Positions 44,704 through 54,124 of a DNA stretch of 64,000 nucleotides are shown here, piece after piece. A program made the translations under genes and the position numbers. The notes below the pieces were generated by a model, which was given only the letters and a program-made list of their open reading frames with translations, had not been told where the DNA came from and ran no database searches. The DNA comes from JABDMH01 sp965223165 (GTDB lineage Bacteria > Bacteroidota > Bacteroidia > Chitinophagales > Saprospiraceae): positions 540,211 to 604,210 of the forward strand of contig CBDCVQ010000009.1 of the NCBI GenBank assembly GCA_965223165.1, in the 5' to 3' direction. The stretch's first letter is position 1. Every line of letters starts with the position of its first letter.

Positions 44704-45837
44704 TCAAAGCGTACCACGTAGGGCCTGCTCCCGCTCGATCGCTTCAAAGAGGGCCTTGAAGTTGCCTTTGCCAAAGGACTTGGCTCCTTTGCGCTGGATG
44801 ATCTCAAAAAACATTGTGGGACGAGGGTTGAGTGTCTTGGTGAATAACTGTAGCAAGTACCCCTCCTCATCGCGGTCTACCAAAATGCCAAGTCGGCGAA
44901 GCTTGTCCACGTCCTCCTCGATGTCTCCGACCCGGTCTAGCAGATCGTCATAATAGCTGTCTGGCACTGTCAGGAATTCAACACCACGGCTCTTGAGCTG
45001 TCCGATGGTCGTCACGATGTCGTGGGTAGCAAGCGCCACGTGCTGCACGCCTGGTCCCTCATAAAAGTCAAGGTATTCATCCACTTGTGACCGCTTGAGA
45101 CCGGGGGCCGGTTCATTAATGGGAAACTTTATCCGGCCGTTGCCATTGCTCATCACCTTGCTCATCAGGGCCGTGTAGTCGGTAGAAATATCTCGATCGT
45201 CAAAGGACAAGATTTGGGCAAATCCCATCACCCGGTGGTAGAAGTCCACCCAATAATCCATTTGCCCCAGCTCGACATTGGCCACCATGTGGTCGACGTA
45301 CTGCAGCCCGGTGGAAGGTGGCTTAAAATCGGACGGCCAAGGTTCGTACCCGGGCAAAAATGCTCCGCGATAGTCATCTCGCTGCACAAAGAGGTGCACC
45401 GTGTCACCATACAGCTTGATACCCGCGGTGACCACGGCTCCGTGTTTATCCGTCCGGGTGGTCGGTACTTCATGTGAGGTGGCTCCTCGTCGAATGGCTT
45501 GCTCGTAAGCGTCGTCCGCATCTCGTACACGCAGTGCACATACCTTCACCCCATCTCCATGCCGATCAATATGCTGTCCTATATTGGTCCCGCTACACAA
45601 CGGGGAGGTGAAGACAAATCTGATCTTATTCTGTTCTACCACATAGGACTCATATTCCCGGACACCCGTTTCCAGCCCCGCATATGCCAAGGATTGAAAG
45701 CCAAAAGCAGCCTTGTAATAGTAGGCCGCCTGTCTGGCATTGCTCACATAAAATTCTACATAATCGGTGCCCTGGAGCGGCATGAAATCGTCCGCCTCCG
45801 CAAATACCTTGGGCGATGTGGCGATGGCTGTTGACAC
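44704..45837 (-). CDS. hppD: 4-hydroxyphenylpyruvate dioxygenase
   Basis: 377 residues, start codon GTG. Two vicinal-oxygen-chelate halves; the C-terminal half carries the 2-His-1-Glu iron site: QYVDHMVANVELG (His183), GVQHVALATHD (His266) and TMFFEIIQRKG (Glu345). It converts 4-hydroxyphenylpyruvate to homogentisate in tyrosine breakdown. It leads an operon with the hydroxylase and is divergent from an Lrp/AsnC regulator; inverted repeats lie in the shared promoter region. Confidence 0.96.
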   Translation of the reverse strand: MSTAIATSPKVFAEADDFMPLQGTDYVEFYVSNARQAAYYYKAAFGFQSLAYAGLETGVREYESYVVEQNKIRFVFTSPLCSGTNIGQHIDRHGDGVKVCALRVRDADDAYEQAIRRGATSHEVPTTRTDKHGAVVTAGIKLYGDTVHLFVQRDDYRGAFLPGYEPWPSDFKPPSTGLQYVDHMVANVELGQMDYWVDFYHRVMGFAQILSFDDRDISTDYTALMSKVMSNGNGRIKFPINEPAPGLKRSQVDEYLDFYEGPGVQHVALATHDIVTTIGQLKSRGVEFLTVPDSYYDDLLDRVGDIEEDVDKLRRLGILVDRDEEGYLLQLFTKTLNPRPTMFFEIIQRKGAKSFGKGNFKALFEAIEREQALRGTL

Positions 45838-45879
45838 GATGCGTGAATTTATCTTATGATTAACAGAAACAAATCACTA

Positions 45880-45887
45880 CAAAAATA
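45880..45887 (-). promoter_or_regulatory. Possible -7 element of hppD promoter
   Basis: On the minus strand this reads TATTTTTG, matching the Bacteroidota -7 consensus TAnnTTTG, about 43 bp before the hppD GTG. No good -33 TTTG is seen upstream; a short inverted repeat (45895-45910) occupies that area, which would suit regulator-dependent expression. Confidence 0.35.
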
Positions 45888-45934
45888 GTACTGTTAGATT
45901 ATCATATCTATTAATGGAATAATAATGGCAAAAC

Positions 45935-45962
45935 ATTCTATAATCTATACATGTTATAGAAT
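45935..45962. promoter_or_regulatory. Inverted repeat, putative Lrp/AsnC operator
   Basis: ATTCTATAA (45935-45943) and TTATAGAAT (45954-45962) are perfect inverse arms separated by 10 bp, midway between hppD and the divergent Lrp gene. A shorter pair TAGAT/ATCTA lies at 45895-45910. Lrp-family regulators usually bind such AT-rich palindromes and often control the divergent gene. Confidence 0.5.
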
Positions 45963-46014
45963 AACCATGCTCGACAAGCTGCCAATATTGAACACTTGCT
46001 AATAATATTCTGCT

Positions 46015-46497
46015 ATGAACAAGTTGGACTCTACCGATCTAAAAATTCTAGCGCTGCTGCAGCAGAACGCTCGACTGACCATCAAGGAAATGGCAGCGCA
46101 ACTGAATCGGAGCACGACACCGGTCTTTGAGCGCATCAAAAGATTGGAAAGAGAGGGCGTGATTGAACGATATGTGGCGATGCTCAGTCGAGATAAGCTA
46201 GGCAAAAAGTTGACGGTCTTCGTAGACATCTCCATGAAAGATCACTCCAAGGGAGCCATCGAAGAGTTCGTCGATCAAATCACGGCCCATCCGGAGGTCG
46301 TTGAATGCCACCATGTGACCGGCGAATCAGACTTTCTCCTGAAGGTCCTGGTCCAGGATGTGGAGACGTACAACCGATTTGTACTGGACAAGCTATCTAC
46401 CGTAGATAATATCGGGAAGGTCGGCACTCGCTTTTCCTTAAGTGTGCGAAAGCAGACACATGCCGTCGACCTGGCTGATGTGGTCGTCCATCGCTAA
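46015..46497 (+). CDS. Lrp/AsnC-family transcriptional regulator
   Basis: 160 residues. N-terminal winged helix-turn-helix (LDSTDLKILALLQQNARLTI, KEMAAQLNRSTTPVFERIKR), then the RAM/ACT-like ligand domain (EVVECHHVTGESDFLLKVLV). This subfamily senses amino acids as octamers. Its divergent placement from hppD-hydroxylase makes it the likely regulator of phenylalanine/tyrosine breakdown. Convergent with the TauE-like gene. Confidence 0.93.
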   Translation: MNKLDSTDLKILALLQQNARLTIKEMAAQLNRSTTPVFERIKRLEREGVIERYVAMLSRDKLGKKLTVFVDISMKDHSKGAIEEFVDQITAHPEVVECHHVTGESDFLLKVLVQDVETYNRFVLDKLSTVDNIGKVGTRFSLSVRKQTHAVDLADVVVHR

Positions 46498-46576
46498 CGG
46501 AATTACAATAACGTCTCATGTGAAACTCCACTTGTGGTCAGTTTCATAAGTTTTGCCAAATTATTGAAACAGTCCA

Positions 46577-47344
46577 CTAGCGTACCAGCAGGGCCAGGGC
46601 AGCGATGGCCGTCATGATCAACACGAGTCGTCGATAGAGCCGCTCGTTCATCTTGCCGACCAGAAAAACACCCACGACAAATCCGATAAAGATGATGGGA
46701 AATAGGGTGGCATTCAAGAGCAGGGTTTGGGTGTTGATCGTCTTCCAAAAGAAAATGTGCATGGGCACCTTGAAGACATTGATAAACAGGAAGAACCAGG
46801 CCCCTGTGCCAATGAAGTGATTCTTGGGAAGGCGGGTAGTCAGCAAGTAGATCGTGACAATCGCTCCCGCCAGATTGCCAATCATCGTGGTGAATCCAGC
46901 AGCGATCCCCATCAGGCCAACAAACCACCAATTGTCGGGCACATAGTGCGAGGTGCGGCGGTCCCACCAAAATATCATGACCAAACTGGCAAAAATGAGT
47001 ATCGCCATGACATCGCGGAAGGTCTCTTCCGGCATGTCGTCACCAATCCACACCCCAATGATAATCCCTAGAAAAGTCCAGGGCAAAATGCGCCAAAGAT
47101 AGACCCACTTGGCATGGCGCCGATAGTAGATCACCGCCAACAGATCAGCGGAGATCAGCATCGGGACAATCAATCCCGTGGAAGCCTTGCTGCCAAAGAC
47201 AAATGCCATGATGGGCACGGCAACGGTAGCTACGCCTTTGATCCCTGACTTTGACATGCCCCAGAGAAAGGCACAGAGGATAGCTAGCAGCCAACCGGCT
47301 GTACCAACATCAAAGGACTCCAGGGCGTCGACGAAGTATTGCAT
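46577..47344 (-). CDS. TauE/SafE-family exporter
   Basis: 255 residues with about eight hydrophobic segments. The N-terminal half has LLAILCAFLWGMSKSGIKGV, a TauE-type repeat start, and the second half repeats it with MGIAAGFTTMIGNLAGAIVT. The family exports sulfite, organosulfonates or other anions. It starts 12 bp after the acetoacetyl-CoA synthetase gene, so the two are probably co-transcribed; an organic-acid substrate would fit. The stop codon falls in a CTAGTGGACTGT motif shared with the fold-back element at 22030. Confidence 0.88.
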   Translation of the reverse strand: MQYFVDALESFDVGTAGWLLAILCAFLWGMSKSGIKGVATVAVPIMAFVFGSKASTGLIVPMLISADLLAVIYYRRHAKWVYLWRILPWTFLGIIIGVWIGDDMPEETFRDVMAILIFASLVMIFWWDRRTSHYVPDNWWFVGLMGIAAGFTTMIGNLAGAIVTIYLLTTRLPKNHFIGTGAWFFLFINVFKVPMHIFFWKTINTQTLLLNATLFPIIFIGFVVGVFLVGKMNERLYRRLVLIMTAIAALALLVR

Positions 47345-47356
47345 GCGACGTCTGGC

Positions 47357-49357
47357 TCAAAGTTTGTGCAGGGCTCTAAACTGTGGGGCGTAGGAAAGGA
47401 AAAAGTCCATCGCCTCGGGATTGCGGATAGCATCTCGCTGCATGTCCCCTTCCTTGGTCAATCCTGCCAACAGCTTTTTGACCGGCACCTCCATCTTCTT
47501 CCCGCTCAATGTGTACGGAATGTCGGACACCTCCACCACCTTATCCGGCACATGGCGGGGTGAACAATAGGACCGCAACTGATTTTTGATACTTTCCTCT
47601 ACCATGGGTGCTAGCACATGAGGAGCCTTCAGCACCACAAACAAGATCATGACGTCGTCACCATCTGGTTTTTCCACGTTGATCACAAGACTGTCGGACA
47701 GTGCATTGAGCTGATCTAATGCGGCATAGATTTCAGCGGTACCTATCCGCACCCCCTTGCGATTGAGTGTGGCATCCGATCGGCCATGGATCACCAATGA
47801 CCCATCGTCGTACAGCACCATCCAATCCCCATGCTTCCAAACACCCGGATAGGTACTGAAATAACTGTTGCGGTAACGCTCGTCCTCCGGATCATTCCAG
47901 AAGTAGATGGGCATGGACGGCATCGGTTGTGTGATCACCATTTCGCCTAGATGGGCCACAACCGCGGTTCCGTCTTCCCCTCGGGCCTCGAGCGCACACC
48001 CCAAGGCAATTCCTTGAATGCGCCCGCGCTTTACCGGCCGAGAAGGCACTCCGCCAACAAAGGCGGTACACACGTCCGTCCCGCCACTCATGGAGCATAA
48101 CCACAAGTCCTCTTTCACGGCTCCGTAGACCCAATCAAATGCCTCGGTCGGTAGGGGTGACCCCGTGGATCCGATCGAGCGCAGATGGGAGAGATCGTGT
48201 CCTCGGCCTGGTTGCAATCCCGCGCGCATGCAAGCGATGAGAAATGGAGCACTGGTGCCAAAGTGGTGTATGGGAAGGTGAGCGGCCAGCTTCCAAAGAG
48301 CCTCGAGGTCCGGATATCCCGGGCTGCCGTCAAAAAGTACGGGGACACCGCCGACCAGCATACTGGCTTGCAAGAAATTCCACATCATCCAGCCGGTCGT
48401 GGTAAACCAAAAGAAGTGCTCACCCGGGCGGACATCATTGTGGAAGGTGAGGTACTTGAGATGCTCCAGCAGCACGCCGCCATGACCGTGCGTGATCGCC
48501 TTGGGCCTACCGGTGGTACCTGACGAATAGAGTATCCAGATGGGGTGGTCGAATGGTACCCGCTGGCACTGCAAGGAACCGTTAGGTTCCACCGACATGA
48601 CTTGATCCCACGAGCTAGTATGGGAGCCCAGCCTGGCGTCGGCATCCAGATAGGAGATCAGGATGGTCTCCTTGATCGAAGCAATGCTGGACCGGATCCT
48701 GTCCACCGTCGCAAGCTTGTCAAAGCGCTTGCCGCCATAGATATACCCATCGGTGGCAATCAACACCTTGGGTTGGACCTGTTCAAATCGATCGATCACG
48801 GTGTCTGCCCCAAAATCGGGAGACGCACATGACCAGACCGCCCCGAGGGAGTTCACGGCAAGAAACGAAATGATCGCTTCCGCCGCATTAGGCAAAAAGC
48901 CCACCACTCGATCACCTGGGCCGACCTTCAGGCGCTGCAGATGCTCGCAAAGCATAACGACCTTGCGCTCAAGTTCGTCCCATCCCACCTCCGTGGGTGG
49001 CTGACCTTCACGTACCGAAATGAAAGCGGGTCGCTCGGTTGATCGGTGTCGGAAAATATGCTCCGCATAGCTCAGTCTGATCCCTTCGAACCAACGTACG
49101 CCGGGCATGGATTCGCCGGTTCGAACTGCTTCATAGGATCCATCGTATTGGACATCAAAATATTGGAGGAGGGACTCCCAAAAGGCATCGACGTGGGTCG
49201 TGGACCACTCCCACAACGGATCATACCTCTCAAACCGGAGCCCCGTGTGCTCCCTCAGCCATCGCATATATCGGTGCAAACCCGAACGTTGCCAATGTTC
49301 CTTTGGGGGATGCCATAGGGCAGAATCAGTGTTCATCAGATCTGTGCTAGTCGACAA
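47357..49357 (-). CDS. Acetoacetyl-CoA synthetase
   Basis: 666 residues, the usual length for acetoacetate-CoA ligase. It has the ANL-family motifs: A3 ILYSSGTTGRPKAI (~271), GGTDVCTAF, the A8 hinge GRSDATLNRKGVRIGTAEIY, and the C-terminal catalytic lysine in SGKKMEVPVKKLL (~619). The N-terminus (WHPPKEHWQRSGLHRYMRWL) is typical of acetoacetyl- rather than acetyl-CoA synthetases. Acetoacetate is the end product of tyrosine breakdown with fumarate, so the gene fits the neighbouring hppD block. Operonic with the TauE-like exporter. Confidence 0.93.
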   Translation of the reverse strand: MSTSTDLMNTDSALWHPPKEHWQRSGLHRYMRWLREHTGLRFERYDPLWEWSTTHVDAFWESLLQYFDVQYDGSYEAVRTGESMPGVRWFEGIRLSYAEHIFRHRSTERPAFISVREGQPPTEVGWDELERKVVMLCEHLQRLKVGPGDRVVGFLPNAAEAIISFLAVNSLGAVWSCASPDFGADTVIDRFEQVQPKVLIATDGYIYGGKRFDKLATVDRIRSSIASIKETILISYLDADARLGSHTSSWDQVMSVEPNGSLQCQRVPFDHPIWILYSSGTTGRPKAITHGHGGVLLEHLKYLTFHNDVRPGEHFFWFTTTGWMMWNFLQASMLVGGVPVLFDGSPGYPDLEALWKLAAHLPIHHFGTSAPFLIACMRAGLQPGRGHDLSHLRSIGSTGSPLPTEAFDWVYGAVKEDLWLCSMSGGTDVCTAFVGGVPSRPVKRGRIQGIALGCALEARGEDGTAVVAHLGEMVITQPMPSMPIYFWNDPEDERYRNSYFSTYPGVWKHGDWMVLYDDGSLVIHGRSDATLNRKGVRIGTAEIYAALDQLNALSDSLVINVEKPDGDDVMILFVVLKAPHVLAPMVEESIKNQLRSYCSPRHVPDKVVEVSDIPYTLSGKKMEVPVKKLLAGLTKEGDMQRDAIRNPEAMDFFLSYAPQFRALHKL

Positions 49358-49514
49358 AGATGAGATAAAGATGTGGGGAATCGAATTAATGCCCTAGCGC
49401 GAGATGGTGCCATGGACGAATTCTAGCCCGGCCGCTGGTCAACTGAATCGACCCATCGACCCCAAACCGACATCTGCAAAAATTGGGCTATTTTGCTAGG
49501 ACAACTAACCGACC

Positions 49515-51266
49515 ATGACTGTACTATCTACCCTGGACTGGATCCTCATACTATTATACTTCTCCATTATCCTGGGCATTGCCTGGTGGGTGATCAAACA
49601 GAAGAGTGAAACCTCCGATGAATACTTCCTGGCGGGTAGAAATCTAGGATGGTTTGTGGTCGGAGCCTCGATTTTTGCCTCTAACATCGGATCCGAACAT
49701 CTCGTGGGTTTAGCCGGCTCCGGAGCCACCGATGGGGTCGCACTGGCGCACTACGAACTGCATGCCTGGTGCCTGCTGGTGCTGGGCTGGGTCATGGCCC
49801 CGTTTTATATGCGCTCCAAAGTGTTTACGATGCCAGAGTTTCTGGAGAAGCGATTTGGTCCCACGGCGCGCTGGGTGTTGTCACTCATTTCATTAGTGGC
49901 ATATGTGCTCACCAAGGTGGCCGTCGGCATCTTTGCCGGGGGCATCGTATTTGGGGTTCTCATTCCCGAGGTACAATTTATGGGTCTGAACAGTTTCTGG
50001 ATTGGATCCATCTTGGTGATCGTGCTTACGGGAGCCTACACGATTTTGGGTGGGCTAAAGGCCGTAGCTTACACCGAGGCTATCCAGACTGTCGTGCTCA
50101 TCATCGGCTCGATCCTAGTGACGTGGTACGGCTTGGACGCACTGGGCGGTTGGGACGAATTGAAGCGTATCTGTGGCTCCGAGATGTTTAACCTGTGGAA
50201 ACCATTGGTTCCGGCGGGCCTCGAAGGCACCTGGGCGCCCATCAAAACGGATACGCAAATGGCCTGGTATTTCAACAGCAACTACCCGTGGCTAGGTATG
50301 TTGTTTTGCGCCCCGATCATCGGTCTTTGGTACTGGTGTACAGACCAATACATCGTGCAACGTACGTTGGCGGCTGCTGACCTGACCGAAGCGCGAAGGG
50401 GTACGATTGCAGCAGCTTGTCTGAAGTTGCTGCCGGTCTTCATCTTCATCATCCCCGGCATGATCTGCTTTGCACTGGCCTCGAGCGGCAAAATGGAAGC
50501 CATCAGCAGTGCCCTGCTGGACAGTGACGGGCAAGTGATCGCGGCTAATGCGCAGCAGGCCTTTCCCCTGCTTGTCGCCACGATCTTGCCCTCGGGTATT
50601 CGCGGTCTGGTTGTGGCCGGTCTGCTCGCTGCCCTCATGAGCAGCCTGGCCGGCGTCTTCAATGCCTCGTCCACCCTCTTCACCATGGATTTCTATTCTA
50701 AATTCCGACCTAATACCTCCGAGAAATCCTTAGTCAGGGTGGGAAGGATCGCCACGGCCATCATGGTACTCATCGGTCTCCTCTGGATACCGGTGATCCA
50801 AGGCAGTCGCGGCCTATACGACTATCTCCAGAGTGTCCAGGGATACTTGGCCCCACCGATCTTTGTGGTATTCTTCTTCGGCGTGTTTAGCAAACGACTC
50901 AATGCCAAGGGTTGTCTATGGGCCCTTGGTGTGGGATTTGCCATGGGTCTGTTTCGACTGGTGATCGATACCCCGGTCGCGCTATCTGATTTTAGTTATG
51001 AAGAGGGATCCTTCTTCTGGATCGTCAACAATACCTTCTTCCAATACTATAGCCTAATCATCTTCCTCGTATCGGCCGCCGTCATGATCATTGTCAGCCG
51101 AATGACCGAAGCGCCCAGCTACGATCAGATTCAAGGATTAACCTTCGCAACGCTGTCCCCGGAAGACATCGCGGCCAATCGGGCGAGCTACGCCAAGGCG
51201 GACATTATTTGGTCAGGCATCGTGATCGTGTTGATCCTGGCTGCGTACTTGTACTTTAGTGGATAG
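49515..51266 (+). CDS. Sodium:solute symporter (SSS/SGLT family)
   Basis: 583 residues with about fourteen hydrophobic helices. The SSS signature is clear: SDEYFLAGRNLGWFVVGASI near residue 35, followed by SNIGSEHLVGLAGSGA, then the unwound helix region and ALMSSLAGVFNASSTLFTMD. This subgroup usually carries sugars such as glucose, galactose or inositol with sodium. Divergent from acetoacetyl-CoA synthetase; a tandem repeat begins 8 bp after its stop. Confidence 0.93.
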   Translation: MTVLSTLDWILILLYFSIILGIAWWVIKQKSETSDEYFLAGRNLGWFVVGASIFASNIGSEHLVGLAGSGATDGVALAHYELHAWCLLVLGWVMAPFYMRSKVFTMPEFLEKRFGPTARWVLSLISLVAYVLTKVAVGIFAGGIVFGVLIPEVQFMGLNSFWIGSILVIVLTGAYTILGGLKAVAYTEAIQTVVLIIGSILVTWYGLDALGGWDELKRICGSEMFNLWKPLVPAGLEGTWAPIKTDTQMAWYFNSNYPWLGMLFCAPIIGLWYWCTDQYIVQRTLAAADLTEARRGTIAAACLKLLPVFIFIIPGMICFALASSGKMEAISSALLDSDGQVIAANAQQAFPLLVATILPSGIRGLVVAGLLAALMSSLAGVFNASSTLFTMDFYSKFRPNTSEKSLVRVGRIATAIMVLIGLLWIPVIQGSRGLYDYLQSVQGYLAPPIFVVFFFGVFSKRLNAKGCLWALGVGFAMGLFRLVIDTPVALSDFSYEEGSFFWIVNNTFFQYYSLIIFLVSAAVMIIVSRMTEAPSYDQIQGLTFATLSPEDIAANRASYAKADIIWSGIVIVLILAAYLYFSG

Positions 51267-51273
51267 TGGCTTG

Positions 51274-51465
51274 GAGTGACTTGAGTTCAGAGTGACTTGA
51301 GTTCAGAGTGACTTGAGTTTCGAGTGACTTGAGTGCTGAGTGACTCGAGTGCTGAGTGACTCGAGTGCTGAGTGACTCGAGTGCTGAGTGACTCGAGTGC
51401 TGAGTGACTTGAGTGCTGAGTGACTTGAGTGCTGAGTGACTTGAGTGCTGAGTGACTCGAGTTTT
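51274..51465. repeat. 16-bp tandem repeat, 12 units
   Basis: Twelve direct copies of GAGTGACTYGAGTGCT (the first three end in TTCA or TTTC, the last in GTTTT), 192 bp in total. Units 5-8 and 12 have C where others have T at position 9. Because 16 is not a multiple of 3, the minus strand is open in all three frames and each gives the same 16-residue peptide repeat; these frames are not genes. It follows the symporter stop directly. Confidence 0.97.
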
Positions 51466-51505
51466 GGGCGAGCTCGCGACCGGGCAGATTCCAGCATAAA
51501 GTGCC

Positions 51506-51597
51506 AAAAAGCCAGAACACCACAAAACCAGAACACCACAAAACCACAAAACCATAAAACCACAAAAACCATAAAACCATAAAACATCCCATATCCT
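51506..51597. repeat. Degenerate A/C-rich short tandem repeat
   Basis: Just downstream of the 16-bp array is a run of ACCACAAA and ACCATAAA-like units (CCACAAAACCACAAAACCAT and similar). Low-complexity sequence, no gene. From 51598 to 51696 nothing else is seen besides the likely promoter of the FtsX gene. Confidence 0.85.
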
Positions 51598-51696
51598 CTT
51601 CATTGAAACTTTTTCTTGGTCACCGGAGTCATTTACTCAGGCACGTCCTAGCCTGGACATCGCTTTGATGAACTTGTAGATGACAAATCCTGACAT

Positions 51697-54114
51697 ATGT
51701 GGAAGAACTACTTGAAGGTGGCCGCTCGCAACTTTTTGCGGCAACGCGTGACCAGCGGTATTAACGTATTGGGATTGACCAGCGGTACCGCGGCATTTCT
51801 ATTGATCACCATCTTTGTGCTGGATGAGCTGAGGTTTGACAAACACCATCCCGATGGGGATCGGATCTATCGCATTACCTCCGAGCGGGGTGGTCAGGAT
51901 CAGTCCGGTGCCTGGGCCGGGACTTCGCCAGCCTTAGGACCTACCTTGGTGCGCGACTTTCCGGAGGTGGAGCGCTCGTTGCGATTACATCAACTCCGCC
52001 AGAAGCAGCTCTTCAAACGAGGGGACATGGCCTACCTCGAAGACAAGGGCTTTTTCGCAGAGCCTTCCATCTTCGAGATGTTTGACCTACCACTGCGGGA
52101 GGGCGATCCCAAGGAAGCCCTTGACGAGCCCTATGAAGTGGTCATCACGGCCGAACTGGCACACAAGTACTTCGGTGACGAGGAGGCACTGGATCAGACG
52201 ATCAAAATTGGCCGCCATGACACCAAGATCGTTGGGGTGCTGGATGACCTATCTCCTCATTTCCACCTCGACTTCAACTTTTTGGTAAGCTTTCAAAATC
52301 TGGTCAATCAGGTCTCCGAGGCTCGGATCAATAGCTGGGTATGGCAGGACTTCAGCAATTACATTCGCTTGACTCCCCAGGCAACGGCCGAGCAAGTGTC
52401 GTCGAAGCTGCCAGCCCTCGTGGAGCAATACGCCCATCCCCAGACCAAAGAATATGGCTTCCACTATTACGTCCATCTGCAGCCCCTGGACAAAGTCCAC
52501 CTTCACTCATCACACCTACAAAATGATCCTGCTCGGAGGGGCAACTACACCTATGTGATCAGTCTCGGGGCGGTCGGTCTCTTCCTTTTGCTGATTGCCT
52601 GTATCAATTTCATCAACCTCTCGACGGCCAAAGCCATCCGGCGGGCCAAGGAGGTAGGTGTACGAAAGGTGACCGGTGCCCGACGTGACCAACTCATGGT
52701 CCAATTTGTGAGTGAAGCCATGTTGACCGTAGCGATCTCCGTGCTGATCGCCAGCCAGATCACCTACTTTCTCGTGCCATCCCTCAGCACTTTTATGGAT
52801 CGTGCGTTGACCTTTCCCTTATATTCGGACTGGCGGATCGGCGTAGCGCTGCTGGCCATGACGCTGGTCGTCGGCCTGCTGGCTGGGGGTTATCCCTCCT
52901 TCGTTTTATCTGGTTTTCGACCCGCCGCCGCCTTGTCCGGCAGTAAAGTGCAACAAGCCGGTCATATCAAATGGCTGCGAAGCGGTCTCGTTGTTCTCCA
53001 GTTTTCGATATCCATCCTGCTGATCATCAGCGCCTTGGTCATCTTCAATCAAATCAAATATCTCAATGAGACGAATTTAGGCTTTGACAAGGAGCAACTG
53101 CTCCACTTTACGCTCAAGGGTAAGATGTATCGCAATTTCGAGCAGACGAAGGCAGAATTTGAACGCGTACCTGGGGTGTCATCAACCAGCATCTGCTTTG
53201 GTATACCTGGTGACATCGTGTCGGGAGATGATATCATCATCCCAGGCGAAAATCGGCGTCACGTACCCGCCCGGATTTTCACCGTGGATCACGACTACAT
53301 TTCCACGGTCGGCATGGAGATCATAGCTGGGCGCGATTTCTCAAAGGACATCACCACCGATGCCTCGCACGCGTTCATTGTCAACGAAACGGCCGTGCGA
53401 CATCTGTCACTCGGACAAACCGCTGAGGAGGCCATAGGCAAGCCCTTGGAGTGGAAGATGTGGACGGACCACGACACCATCAAGGAGGGGCAGGTGATCG
53501 GCGTGGTTAAAGATTTCCATTATAGCAGTATGCATGAGCGGGTGGAGACCGCCGTCCTACAGATCTATCCCGACGCCTATTGGAAAATGGCACTGAGATT
53601 GGATCCATCCGATCTCACCGGCACCATCGCCGGCATCGAAGCAGCCTGGGACCAATTTGAGTCAGGCTATCCCTTCGATTATCAATTTGTCGATGAGAGC
53701 TTTGGAAGGATGTACACAGAGGAACAGCGACTCAAATCCATGCTCTGGATCTTCACTCTGCTCGCCATTCTGATCGCCACGATTGGTGCCTTTGGTTTGG
53801 CCACCTATGCTACCGAGCAACGCCGCAAGGAGATTGGCATCCGAAAGGTGCTTGGGGCGAGTGTGAGCAGTATAGTGGCATTGATGTCCAGAGATTTTCT
53901 CCGCCTGGTCGCCCTGGCCCTCGTAGTAGCCACGCCACTAGCGTGGTATTTCCTACAAGACTGGCTGCAGAGTTTCGCTTATCGGATACAGCTGCAATGG
54001 TGGACCTTTGCGCTGGCTGGCATAGCCGCCCTCGCGATTGCCGGACTCACCGTCGGCATTCAAAGTCTGGGACCAGCGCTGACCAATCCCGTCAAGGCAC
54101 TCAGGCAGGAATGA
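51697..54114 (+). CDS. FtsX/MacB-family ABC transporter permease
   Basis: 805 residues with the same two-block plan as the gene at 18070: N-terminal WKNYLKVAARNFLRQRVTSG before TM1, a periplasmic MacB-PCD domain, central AIRRAKEVGVRKVTGARRDQ, a second periplasmic domain, and C-terminal EQRRKEIGIRKVLGASVSS ending NPVKALRQE. No ATPase is adjacent. Substrate unknown. Convergent with the GlsB-like gene. Confidence 0.93.
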   Translation: MWKNYLKVAARNFLRQRVTSGINVLGLTSGTAAFLLITIFVLDELRFDKHHPDGDRIYRITSERGGQDQSGAWAGTSPALGPTLVRDFPEVERSLRLHQLRQKQLFKRGDMAYLEDKGFFAEPSIFEMFDLPLREGDPKEALDEPYEVVITAELAHKYFGDEEALDQTIKIGRHDTKIVGVLDDLSPHFHLDFNFLVSFQNLVNQVSEARINSWVWQDFSNYIRLTPQATAEQVSSKLPALVEQYAHPQTKEYGFHYYVHLQPLDKVHLHSSHLQNDPARRGNYTYVISLGAVGLFLLLIACINFINLSTAKAIRRAKEVGVRKVTGARRDQLMVQFVSEAMLTVAISVLIASQITYFLVPSLSTFMDRALTFPLYSDWRIGVALLAMTLVVGLLAGGYPSFVLSGFRPAAALSGSKVQQAGHIKWLRSGLVVLQFSISILLIISALVIFNQIKYLNETNLGFDKEQLLHFTLKGKMYRNFEQTKAEFERVPGVSSTSICFGIPGDIVSGDDIIIPGENRRHVPARIFTVDHDYISTVGMEIIAGRDFSKDITTDASHAFIVNETAVRHLSLGQTAEEAIGKPLEWKMWTDHDTIKEGQVIGVVKDFHYSSMHERVETAVLQIYPDAYWKMALRLDPSDLTGTIAGIEAAWDQFESGYPFDYQFVDESFGRMYTEEQRLKSMLWIFTLLAILIATIGAFGLATYATEQRRKEIGIRKVLGASVSSIVALMSRDFLRLVALALVVATPLAWYFLQDWLQSFAYRIQLQWWTFALAGIAALAIAGLTVGIQSLGPALTNPVKALRQE

Positions 54115-54124
54115 TCCGCCCTGC

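Noticed and set aside
46505..46580. Remnant of the dispersed repeat (TGTGAAACTCCACT)
   Set aside because: Only ~12 bp resemble the element end; too short to call, although CTAGTGGACTGT at 46569-46580 is noted as a shared motif.
51274..51465. Possible CRISPR array
   Set aside because: Units are directly adjacent with no spacers and are too short.
51256..51603. Three overlapping minus-strand frames of 94-115 codons with a repeated 16-residue peptide
   Set aside because: They are a by-product of the 16-bp tandem repeat, which leaves all three frames open with the same peptide; no start signal or family match.
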